Source: DATGFB01 sp032160545
GTDB lineage: Bacteria > Actinomycetota > Actinomycetes > Mycobacteriales > Jatrophihabitantaceae
Length of the DNA: 20,908 bases
Direction: 5' to 3'
Assembly: GCA_032160545.1 (NCBI GenBank)
Contig: JAVHVN010000165.1
Coordinates: 1-20,908, forward strand
Below, piece by piece: positions 1 through 6,817 of the stretch. How positions within the stretch are numbered: position 1 is the first letter of the stretch; each line of letters opens with the position of its first letter. The notes under the pieces are model-generated. The model ran no database searches. It was not told where the DNA came from and saw only the letters and a list, made by a program, of their open reading frames with translations. Both the position numbers and the translations under genes were made by a program.

Positions 1-753
1 CTCTCGCAGCCGCCGGCAGCGCCGCCACCCGCACCGGTACCCGCACCGGCGGCCCCGTCGACGAGCTCGCTGGACCTCTCCTCGGAACCCGCACCGTCCG
101 CCCCGTCCCCGGCAGCGCCGTCAGCGCCATCAGCACCGTCGCCGGCAACTCGGCCCGCCGCCGGCCCGACCCGTGCGAGACCAGAGCCGGTGCGCGTCCC
201 CCCTACCGGACGGGCGGTGCTCGCCGAACGGGCCCCTACCGTGACGCTCACGCGAGTACAGAGCGGCATCGGCACGCTCACCATCGAGGCGGCCTGCTCG
301 GCGGAGGTCGGCGAGCTCCGGCTGGGGGCCGCCTACCGGCTCACATCCGGGCTCACGAGCGTCCTGGACAGTGGACCCGGCAATCGGTTCGCCCCGCCGC
401 ACAGCCCGTACCCTGTGCTCGTCGCCGGTCGGGAGCGCTACGAACGTCTCGCTCTCGACTTGAGGCACATCCGCGAGCTGGACCGGCTCGCCGTCTTTGC
501 GTTCGCAGAGAACCGCGAACCCTTGCAGTGGGGCGGCACGCTCGTCGTCACCACGCACTCCGGCGCCCGGATCGAGGCGGCCCTCGACGGGTTGTCCGGA
601 GCTGTCGCGATGCTGCTGACCGGCTTCCAGGTGAACGGCGAGTTGACCGTGCGCAACGAGCACGAGTCAGGTTTCCCCACCGTCCGCGAGGCGACTCGCG
701 CTTTCGGCTATGACGCGATCAGCTGGCTCGATGACCGCACACCGGTCGAGTAG
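1..753 (+). CDS. TerD-domain protein, 5' end outside window
   Basis: The frame is open from base 1 to a TAG at 751-753, so the gene is partial at its 5' end. The first ~60 visible codons form a low-complexity Pro/Ala/Ser linker. From about base 190 a TerD-like beta-sandwich follows, with the usual landmarks LAVFAFAENREPLQW, AIAMLL-like (here GAVAMLLTGF), and a late Arg/Ala-Phe-Gly-Tyr segment (REATRAFGYDAISW). A GTG at 190 could start a shorter ORF, but the in-frame upstream coding makes it more likely an internal codon. TerD-family proteins are cytoplasmic, often Ca2+-binding, and belong to Ter stress systems. Where related TerD domains have an Asp-rich segment (DLDLACLYEL type), this one reads ELRLGAAYRL, so metal ligands appear to be lost. 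It stands 78 bases before the biosynthetic genes, which supports a Ter-system role. The family call is strong; the function is inferred. Confidence 0.8.
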   Translation, partial: LSQPPAAPPPAPVPAPAAPSTSSLDLSSEPAPSAPSPAAPSAPSAPSPATRPAAGPTRARPEPVRVPPTGRAVLAERAPTVTLTRVQSGIGTLTIEAACSAEVGELRLGAAYRLTSGLTSVLDSGPGNRFAPPHSPYPVLVAGRERYERLALDLRHIRELDRLAVFAFAENREPLQWGGTLVVTTHSGARIEAALDGLSGAVAMLLTGFQVNGELTVRNEHESGFPTVREATRAFGYDAISWLDDRTPVE

Positions 754-831
754 GCACCGATTCGCCCGATCCGCTCCACGCTCAGCTTCCATCGGTTAAC
801 GTGGCGCGACGTCCGCACGGGGGTGGGGCAC

Positions 832-2007
832 ATGCGACATTTCGGCTTTCTTACCAACGCCGACCGCGACCGGCTGTTCCTGCGGGCGCCCGAACCCTTC
901 GATCGCGACTGCGAGCCGACCACGCTCGCCGTCGCGCTCGGCGCGACGCTGTACTGCCCGGGCACGCGTCCGGCTCTTGCTGCGGACCTCGCACGCCGCA
1001 GCGCCGAGGGCGTCGTCAGCTTCGTCGTCTGTCTCGAGGACGCCGTGGCCGACGGCGACCTTCCCGCCGCCGAGCGCAACGCGGTCGAGCAGCTGCGGTC
1101 GTACGCCGCCACCCTCGCCGACTCGGGGTCGGCGGGCGACCCGCCGATGATCTTCGTGCGGGTACGCACGGCCACGCAGATCCCGATGCTGCTGAACGAG
1201 CTCGGCGACGCCGCGAGCGTCGTGTCCGGGTTCGTCCTGCCGAAGTTCACCGAGGAGTCCGGCCCCGAACTGCTCGACGCGGTGATGACGGCGGCAGATC
1301 ACCTGCACCGACGACTGTTCGCCATGCCGGTGCTCGAGTCGCCGGAGCTGATCCACGCCGAGACGCGCGTCGAGTCGTTGCTCGCCGTGCGTGGGCTGCT
1401 CGACAAGCACCGCGAGGTGGTTCTTGCGGTGCGGGTCGGCGCGACCGACCTCGCGTCCGCGTACGGCCTGCGCCGCTCGCGAGACCTGACGACCTACGAC
1501 GTGCGGCTGATCGCCGACATCATCGGCGACATCGTGAACGTGTTCGGGCGGGTCGACGGCGGCTACGTCGTCACCGGACCGGTCTGGGAGTACTACGCGC
1601 CGTCCGAGCGCTTGTTCAAGCCGATACTGCGCGAGTCGCCGTTCGTCGAGCACGACGAGCGGCGGCTGCGTCTGCGACTGATCGCGAACGATCTCGACGG
1701 TCTGATCCGCGAGGTCACGCTCGATCGCGCCAACGGGCTGACCGGCAAGTCGGTGATCCACCCGAGCCACGTGACCGCGGTGCACGCGCTGTCCGTGGTC
1801 AGCGCAGAGGAGTACGCCGACGCGACTGCGATCCTGACGGCCGGCTGCACCGGTGGCGCCGCGGCGTCCGCGTACGGCAACAAGATGAACGAGAGCAAGC
1901 CGCACACCGCGTGGGCCGGGCGCACGGCCCTGCGGGCCGGCGTCTTCGGAGTCGCCCGCGAGGACGTGTCGTTCGTCGACCTGCTGGGCGCCGGGCTCGA
2001 ACGGTGA
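832..2007 (+). CDS. HpcH/HpaI (CitE-like) C-C bond lyase, Ter-associated
   Basis: A 391-residue TIM-barrel lyase related to the citrate lyase beta subunit and HpcH/HpaI aldolases, which cleave or form C-C bonds with a divalent metal. Visible motifs in order are LYCPGTRP, VCLEDAVADGD (acidic metal/substrate loop), FVLPKF, MPVLESPE, RVGATDLAS, LTGKSVIHPSHV and GNKMNESKPHTAW near the C-terminus. The last motif and the length fit the Ter-operon lyase subfamily (Pfam C-C_Bond_Lyase type) rather than true CitE. ATG at 832 is preferred over GTG at 823 because the G-rich stretch at 819-828 can then act as ribosome binding site. The 78-base gap upstream contains a GGTTAAC element at 794-800 that could belong to a promoter. 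The stop overlaps the next start (GTGA). The substrate is unknown. Confidence 0.88.
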   Translation: MRHFGFLTNADRDRLFLRAPEPFDRDCEPTTLAVALGATLYCPGTRPALAADLARRSAEGVVSFVVCLEDAVADGDLPAAERNAVEQLRSYAATLADSGSAGDPPMIFVRVRTATQIPMLLNELGDAASVVSGFVLPKFTEESGPELLDAVMTAADHLHRRLFAMPVLESPELIHAETRVESLLAVRGLLDKHREVVLAVRVGATDLASAYGLRRSRDLTTYDVRLIADIIGDIVNVFGRVDGGYVVTGPVWEYYAPSERLFKPILRESPFVEHDERRLRLRLIANDLDGLIREVTLDRANGLTGKSVIHPSHVTAVHALSVVSAEEYADATAILTAGCTGGAAASAYGNKMNESKPHTAWAGRTALRAGVFGVAREDVSFVDLLGAGLER

Positions 2008-3272
2008 CGCTGTCGCGCTGGGCGCACGAGCACCTCGGGATCGAGCTCGCTCCTACTTCCGGCGAACCCGTCACGGACCTCGTGGGCGTCGCGCTGAGGC
2101 GCAATCCCCGCCGGGTGCACCTGCTCGTCTCGACCGTGCTCGGCAAGCACCTGCCGGCCGATCCGTCCGTCGTGCACGCCGCCGCGACCCGTCTCGGTGA
2201 GCGGGTCAGTGCAACCCTCGGCGAAGCGGCCGGCGCCGCGACCGTCCTCGGCTATGCCGAGACCGCGACCGGACTCGGTCACGGCGTCGCCGAGGCGCTC
2301 GGCACGCCGTACCTCCACTCCACCCGCCAGGCCGTACCGGGGGTCGCGGCATACGGGGCCTTCGAGGAGGAGCACAGCCACGCGACGAGCCACCTGCTGC
2401 TGCCCGAGGACCCAGCACTGCTCGACAACGCCGGCCCCATCGTCCTCGTCGACGACGAGCTCTCGACCGGGCGGACGGCCCTGAACACGGTCCGTGCCCT
2501 GCAGGCGCGGGTGCCGCGTGAGCGCTACGTCATCGCGGCGCTGGTCGACGTCCGCGCCCCCGCGTCGCTGGCCGCAACGGTGCTCGCCGCAGAACGGCTC
2601 GGCACGCGCATCGACGTCGTCGCCCTGGGCGCCGGCCACGTCGCGCTGCCCAACGGCCTGGCCGAGCGTGCCGCCGCCCTCGTCGCGCAGCCGCCCGTGA
2701 CGAGCACCGGTTCGGGCACCGCCGCCCGCACGCTGTCGCCCTGGCCGCGCGGCGTTCGCGAGAGCGGGCGGCACGGCTTCGGCCCCGACGACGTGTGCGC
2801 GGCGCGTGCCGCGGCAGCGGGCTGCGCCGCGGCGCTGGCCGACGGCCTGGCCGGCCCGCGGGTGCTCGTACTGGGAAGCGAGGAACTGATGTACGCGCCG
2901 CAGCTCATCGCGCTCCAACTGCAGGCGTGCAACGGCGACCTGGTCGTTCGGTCGTCGTCCACGACCCGATCGCCGGCCGTCGCGATCGACGTGCCCGGGT
3001 ACCCGATCCGCACCGTGATCGCGTTCGACAGCAGCGCTGCCGCCGGTGCCGCCGGTGCCACGGACAGCGGCATTCGCTTCGCGTACAACGTGGCGCCGGT
3101 GTCCGGCGCCGATCCGGCCACCGACATCGTCCTCGTGGTCGACGAGGCGGCCGCGACCCCCCGGCTCACCGGGCCGTCCGGAGCGGTGACCCGGTTGGCC
3201 GCCGTGTGCGAGCGCCTGCATGTCGTCGTCGTGCCGACGTACCTGCCGCAACCCGCGCTGGTGGCGCCGTGA
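2004..3272 (+). CDS. Phosphoribosyltransferase with C-terminal TRSP domain
   Basis: A 422-residue protein starting at GTG 2004, which overlaps the lyase stop by four bases. The N-terminal half is a type I PRTase fold: the PRPP-binding loop reads IVLVDDELSTGRTALNT with the acidic pair at D150-D151 and the Thr-Gly turn just after. An upstream segment, TVLGYAETATGLGHGVAEAL, is also typical. The C-terminal half (about residues 265-422) starts with VLVLGSEELMYAPQLIALQLQ and carries a literal Thr-Arg-Ser-Pro at residues 321-324, the motif that names the TRSP domain found behind this PRTase (Pfam PRTase_2 + TRSP). PRTases transfer ribose-5-phosphate from PRPP to a base or amine, or do the reverse. 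In Ter operons this enzyme is predicted to build a nucleotide-like compound. The reading frame stays open far upstream, inside the lyase gene; that part is a shadow. Base or acceptor is unknown. Confidence 0.88.
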   Translation: MTLSRWAHEHLGIELAPTSGEPVTDLVGVALRRNPRRVHLLVSTVLGKHLPADPSVVHAAATRLGERVSATLGEAAGAATVLGYAETATGLGHGVAEALGTPYLHSTRQAVPGVAAYGAFEEEHSHATSHLLLPEDPALLDNAGPIVLVDDELSTGRTALNTVRALQARVPRERYVIAALVDVRAPASLAATVLAAERLGTRIDVVALGAGHVALPNGLAERAAALVAQPPVTSTGSGTAARTLSPWPRGVRESGRHGFGPDDVCAARAAAAGCAAALADGLAGPRVLVLGSEELMYAPQLIALQLQACNGDLVVRSSSTTRSPAVAIDVPGYPIRTVIAFDSSAAAGAAGATDSGIRFAYNVAPVSGADPATDIVLVVDEAAATPRLTGPSGAVTRLAAVCERLHVVVVPTYLPQPALVAP

Positions 3273-4405
3273 CGATCGCGCCGACCCTGCCGGAACCGCT
3301 GTTCGGGCCCTCGTTCGGCAGCTACCGCGCCGACGAGGTGAGCTGGCTGCTGACCGACCTATCGGCACACCGGCTCGAGGCGCCGACGCAGGAGCGCGAG
3401 CGCGCCGTGCAGTCCGGCACGGCTCACTATGCCGAGTCGCTTCCGGTCGAGTACCAACCCGGCGCCGAGTACCAGCGGCTGTTCGCCGAAGCTCTGGAAC
3501 GCTCCGCGCGTCGGGTCGCGGTGGCGGTCGGCACGGTCACCGAACTGGTGCTCGCCGAGCGCGGGCGCGAGGTCGCGCTCGCATCGCTCGCGCGGGCCGG
3601 CACGCCGATCGGCATCGTGATGCGGCGCTGGGCGCAACGCGTGCACGGGACCGAGCTGCCGCACTACGCGGTCAGCATCGTCCGCGGTCGCGGGATCGAC
3701 ACCGTCGCCCTCGACTACCTCGCCCGCCGGCACGACCCCCGCCACGTCGTCTTCGTCGACGGCTGGACGGGCAAGGGTGCCATCGCCCGCGAGCTCGACG
3801 CCGCCATCGAGATCGCGAACGCCGTCGACCGCGAACCGTTCTCGTCCGCGCTCGCCGTGCTCGCCGACCCCGGTCATTGCGTCTCGGTCTACGGCACGCG
3901 TGACGACTTTCTCATCCCCTCCGCATGCCTGAATTCGACCGTGTCCGGTTTGGTCTCGCGCACCGTGCTGAACGACTCGCTGATCAAGCCCGGGCAGTTT
4001 CACGGCGCGAAGTTCTACGCCGACCTGCGCTCCGCGGACGTGTCCGGCCGCTTCCTGGACGCGGTGAGCGACCACTTCGGGGACAGTTCCGTCGCGGACG
4101 ACGTCGAGCGCGAGCTGCGCACGATCCGCCGTTCGCAGCGCACGCCGACCTGGAGCGGATGGCGCGAGGTCGAGGGGATCGCGACCGCCTACGGCATCCG
4201 CAGCCTGAATCTGGTCAAACCGGGGGTGGGCGAGACGACCCGCGTGCTGCTGCGCCGCGTGCCGTGGCGGGTGCTGGTGCGTGCCGGCGCCGAGCGGGAC
4301 GTCGCGCACGTAATGCTGCTCGCCGAAGAGCGCGGGGTACCTGTTGAGCGGGTCGACGGCCTCTCCTACAGCTGCGTCGGCCTGATCCGCCCGGAGCCCG
4401 CGTGA
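3269..4405 (+). CDS. StiP-family PRTase-like protein with Pelota-like C-terminal domain
   Basis: A 378-residue protein from GTG 3269, overlapping the previous stop (GTGA). The N-terminal ~85 residues contain FGSYRADEVSWLLTDLS and a HYAESLPVEYQP segment characteristic of the family. The core resembles a PRTase: HVVFVDGWTGKGAIARELDAAI at about residues 159-180 is in the PRPP-loop position, with D164 and a Gly-Lys-Gly turn. Residues ~205-250 hold conserved-looking GTRDDFLIPSACLNSTVSGLVSRTVLN and GQFHGAKFY. The last ~55 residues (RVLLRRVPWRVLVRAGAERD through SYSCVGLI) resemble a Pelota/L7Ae-like RNA-binding domain. Databases often call this family 'cysteine protease StiP'; the sequence supports a PRTase-like fold better. 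Role: second PRPP-type enzyme of the Ter biosynthetic cluster, by context. Confidence 0.85.
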   Translation: MTIAPTLPEPLFGPSFGSYRADEVSWLLTDLSAHRLEAPTQERERAVQSGTAHYAESLPVEYQPGAEYQRLFAEALERSARRVAVAVGTVTELVLAERGREVALASLARAGTPIGIVMRRWAQRVHGTELPHYAVSIVRGRGIDTVALDYLARRHDPRHVVFVDGWTGKGAIARELDAAIEIANAVDREPFSSALAVLADPGHCVSVYGTRDDFLIPSACLNSTVSGLVSRTVLNDSLIKPGQFHGAKFYADLRSADVSGRFLDAVSDHFGDSSVADDVERELRTIRRSQRTPTWSGWREVEGIATAYGIRSLNLVKPGVGETTRVLLRRVPWRVLVRAGAERDVAHVMLLAEERGVPVERVDGLSYSCVGLIRPEPA

Positions 4406-5226
4406 GCGTGCTCGTCGCATGCGACCTCGACCAGACGCTCCTCCACTCCGCGCGAGCGATCGCCGAGCACGGCGGTGCTGGTGCGCAGCTGCTCTGCGTC
4501 GAAGAACTCGCCGGAGAGCAGCAGTCGTTCATGACCGTGGCGGCTGCGGCGGCACTGGTCGAGCTCGCCGAAGTCGCCGAGGTGGTCCCCGTGACGACCC
4601 GATCGCTCGAGCAACTGCGCCGGGTCCGGCTGCCGTGGCGGCCTCGCTTCGAGGTCGCCGCCAACGGCGGCCTGATCGTCGTCGACGGCGTCGTCGACGA
4701 GGCGTGGTCACGCACGCTCGCCATGCGGCTGCGCGGGTGTGCGCGGCCCGACGAGGTGCAGCGGCACGCCGACGGGGTCGCCACGGCACGGTGGCTGGGC
4801 TCGGTACGAACGGTGCACGACCTGTTCTGCTACGGGCTGGTCGAGCGCACAGGGATGCCCGCAGGCGCGCTCGAGGCCGAACGCGCCTGGGCCGCCGACC
4901 GGGGCTGGCGGGTGTCGTTGCAGGGCCGAAAGCTGTATTGGGTTCCGGCGCCGCTCGAGAAGGCCGCTGCGGCGCGGGAGATCTGGCGCAGGACGGGCGC
5001 GACCACGCTGCTCGCCGCCGGGGACGCGCTGCTCGATGCGGATCTGCTGCTCGCGGCGGATGCGGCCATCCGCCCGGCACACGGCGAACTCGCCGCGGTC
5101 GGCTGGCAGGCGCCGAACGTCACGGTCACCGACGCGACGGGGGTGATCGCCGGTGAGCAGATCGCCGAGTGGCTGCTGCGCTCAGCCGCGCGCGTCGCGC
5201 CGGCGCCTGCGGCGACGGCGAAGTAG
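4402..5226 (+). CDS. HAD-superfamily phosphatase, Ter-associated
   Basis: A 274-residue HAD hydrolase starting at GTG 4402 with a GTGA overlap to the upstream gene. All four HAD motifs are visible: motif I ACDLDQT with D8 (nucleophile) and D10 (acid/base); motif II around PVTTRS with T65/T66; motif III Lys in PLEKAAAA at K187; motif IV AAGDALLDAD with D208 and D212. The size of the segment between motifs II and III (about 120 residues) indicates a C2-type cap, as in Cof-like or sucrose-phosphatase-like enzymes. HAD phosphatases remove phosphate from small molecules; here the likely substrate is the phosphorylated product of the two PRTases, which is inference. The last 45 bases are overlapped by the convergent gene on the other strand. 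It is the last gene of the five-gene run. Confidence 0.87.
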   Translation: MSVLVACDLDQTLLHSARAIAEHGGAGAQLLCVEELAGEQQSFMTVAAAAALVELAEVAEVVPVTTRSLEQLRRVRLPWRPRFEVAANGGLIVVDGVVDEAWSRTLAMRLRGCARPDEVQRHADGVATARWLGSVRTVHDLFCYGLVERTGMPAGALEAERAWAADRGWRVSLQGRKLYWVPAPLEKAAAAREIWRRTGATTLLAAGDALLDADLLLAADAAIRPAHGELAAVGWQAPNVTVTDATGVIAGEQIAEWLLRSAARVAPAPAATAK

Positions 5227-6153
5227 CACCAGCGCCGCGACCACGGCGATCGGAGCCCAGCTCGGCCGCCGCGCCGCGGGGCGCGAGGGCAGCAGGCTCG
5301 TCGTCTGCGGCTCGCCGACCTGCTCCTTGACCTCGGTGACGTCGAAGCTCGATTCACCTCGGTCGGCGGGCGCGGGGGCACCGCTTCCCGATGCGGGCTG
5401 GGCGGGGTCGCCGCCGGCAGCATCGTCGTCTGCTGGGCCCGAGCCGGACCGGGCCGGTCCTGTGCCGGCGAACGCGCCGCCTGCAGTGGCCGCGCCGGTC
5501 TCCCCACCGTGCGACAGGCCCGCGCCGGTGTCGGTGTCGGCGTTGGTCTCGTCCGCTTCGACGGTCGGTGCGGAGTAGCCCGGCGTCTCGGCGACGACCT
5601 CGAGCGCGACGGTGGCTTCGTCGTCCGGTGCCTCGGGCTCAGCCGCACCGTTGCCGGCGCCGTCGGCGCCGTCGGCGCCGACCGGCAGGACCGTGGTCGG
5701 CTGCTCGGCGGCCGCCGTCGCGGTCCCCGGCGGAGGCATCCAGTAGCCCGCGGCCTTGTCGGGCGCGGCGGGTGCGCTGGTCGCGTGGGAATCCGGCAGC
5801 TCGGTGTCGCCGGTGTCGCCGGTGTCATGCGGATCCTGTGGGTCACGGGGCCGCTCGATGTCCGCAAGGTCGGCAGGGAAGCCCGCGCCAGGCTGCGCGA
5901 GAGCGGCAGGCGGCGCCTGCTTGCCGTTGCCGCGCGGGGGCGCGGCGTGCCGCGGCGCGGGCTTGCCCACCTGTTTCTGGGCCGGCTTGCCGCGGCTGGG
6001 CTTGACGCCGGGGCGGGGCTTGCTCGCCCCGGCGCTCTGCGGCGCCGACGCATCACGAGCCGGTGCGTCGTTCGCCGGTGCGTCGTTCGCCGGCTCGTCG
6101 TTCGCCGGCTCGTCGGCCGGCGGCGCGGCGTTCGAGGGTGGCTCCTGGCTCAT
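5182..6153 (-). CDS. Hypothetical disordered Ala/Pro/Asp-rich protein with hydrophobic, Arg-rich C-terminus
   Basis: A 323-residue protein of unknown function. ATG at 6153 is chosen because a GGGGAG motif lies 7 bases upstream; the frame is open further up but without a comparable site. The N-terminus has four near-copies of a five-residue repeat (DEPAN/DAPAN), followed by a basic Lys/Pro-rich segment (residues ~43-75) and a long acidic low-complexity region. Only the C-terminus looks structured: SFDVTEVKEQVGEPQTTSLLP, then PSWAPIAVVAALVLL and a run of eight Arg. That could be a short tail anchor with the Arg run in the cytoplasm, but the hydrophobic stretch is only about 13 residues. Its 3' end overlaps the HAD gene tail-to-tail by 45 bases. 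Long opposite-strand ORFs exist here; the RBS and the repeat-protein character favour this frame. No homologous family recognised. Confidence 0.6.
   Translation of the reverse strand: MSQEPPSNAAPPADEPANDEPANDAPANDAPARDASAPQSAGASKPRPGVKPSRGKPAQKQVGKPAPRHAAPPRGNGKQAPPAALAQPGAGFPADLADIERPRDPQDPHDTGDTGDTELPDSHATSAPAAPDKAAGYWMPPPGTATAAAEQPTTVLPVGADGADGAGNGAAEPEAPDDEATVALEVVAETPGYSAPTVEADETNADTDTGAGLSHGGETGAATAGGAFAGTGPARSGSGPADDDAAGGDPAQPASGSGAPAPADRGESSFDVTEVKEQVGEPQTTSLLPSRPAARRPSWAPIAVVAALVLLRRRRRRRRDARG
6060..6119. repeat. 15-bp tandem repeat, four copies
   Basis: Four head-to-tail 15-base units begin at 6060, 6075, 6090 and 6105. The first two are identical (CCGGTGCGTCGTTCG); the third changes one triplet and the fourth diverges at its end. 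They lie in the coding sequence of the disordered protein on the - strand and encode its pentapeptide repeat. A length multiple of three means copy-number change keeps the frame. Confidence 0.9.
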
Positions 6154-6213
6154 GCGTTCCGCTCCCCGTGTGCTGCTGATCGCGTGCCGGCTACGCGCGG
6201 CGGCACGGTGGGT

Positions 6214-6229
6214 GACCACGCTAGTGGTC
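6214..6229. other. Perfect inverted repeat (GACCAC-GCTA-GTGGTC)
   Basis: Six perfectly paired bases on each side of a 4-base loop lie in the 120-base gap between the carbonic anhydrase homologue and the disordered protein gene, both on the - strand. There is no T-run after it on either strand, so it is not a classic intrinsic terminator. On the - strand it contains TAGCGT, which fits a TANNNT -10 box about 65 bases before the downstream start. It may be a hairpin, an operator or chance. Confidence 0.35.
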
Positions 6230-6273
6230 GGTCAGCGCCGCGCGCCGCCCGGGATCGGCGGCGCCCATGCTGG

Positions 6274-6804
6274 TCAACCCTCGATCGCGACGATGCCGGT
6301 GCGGTGGCGTGCCGCGAGCTGCGGGTAGTACGTCGGATTCACCTGTACCCACATCGCCGCCGCGGTTCCCTCGAGCGGACGTTTCACGACCGCGGGGCTC
6401 CCCGCGGCGAGGACGCCCGGTGGGATCACCGCACCTGCCGCGACCAGCGAGTGCGCCGCGACCAGCGACCGCGCGCCGATGCGGGCGCCGTCGAGGACGG
6501 TGCACCCGTTGCCGACCAAGGCTTCCTCCTCGACCACCGCACCGTGGATGAGGCACTGGTGGGCGATGGTGGCCCCGGCACCGATCTCGGTGGTGACCTC
6601 GGGCGGGCAATGGATCACCGAACCGTCCTGCACGTTGGCGTTGCGCCGCACGATGATCGGGCCGTCGTCCCCCCGCAGTACGGCGCCGTACCAGACCGAC
6701 GCGCCGCTCTCGATCGTCACGTCGCCGATGACGGTCGCGGTGGCCGCCACGAAGGCGTCCTCGGCGATGGAGGGTCGTTTGCCCTCGTACTCGAACAGGA
6801 ACAT
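6274..6804 (-). CDS. Gamma-class carbonic anhydrase family protein (left-handed beta-helix)
   Basis: A 176-residue hexapeptide-repeat protein. Repeated I/V-G-x-x-x-x turns run through most of the chain (for example VIGDVTIESGASVWYGAVLRGDD, then EIGAGATIAHQCLIHG), which gives a trimeric left-handed beta-helix. The three putative Zn/Fe ligands are present: H65 in GSVIHCPP, H82 and H87 in AHQCLIHG. The RGD-D segment at 44-47 and Q59/D60 also match the gamma-CA family. Members hydrate CO2 reversibly or act as acyl-chain or cofactor-linked proteins (PaaY, CaiE, YrdA types) with no measured CA activity; the sequence does not decide. The ATG is preceded by GGAGG seven bases upstream. It follows the CapA gene by 13 bases on the same strand, so the two are probably cotranscribed. 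Confidence 0.9.
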   Translation of the reverse strand: MFLFEYEGKRPSIAEDAFVAATATVIGDVTIESGASVWYGAVLRGDDGPIIVRRNANVQDGSVIHCPPEVTTEIGAGATIAHQCLIHGAVVEEEALVGNGCTVLDGARIGARSLVAAHSLVAAGAVIPPGVLAAGSPAVVKRPLEGTAAAMWVQVNPTYYPQLAARHRTGIVAIEG

Positions 6805-6817
6805 TCGTGGCCTCCGC

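Noticed and set aside
801..2003. Upstream extension of the PRTase frame to base 801
   Set aside because: The translated stretch is Arg-rich and overlaps the whole lyase gene; GTG 2004 with a GTGA overlap is the natural start.
6060..6119. CRISPR-like array
   Set aside because: The 15-base units are directly adjacent without spacers and lie in a coding frame.
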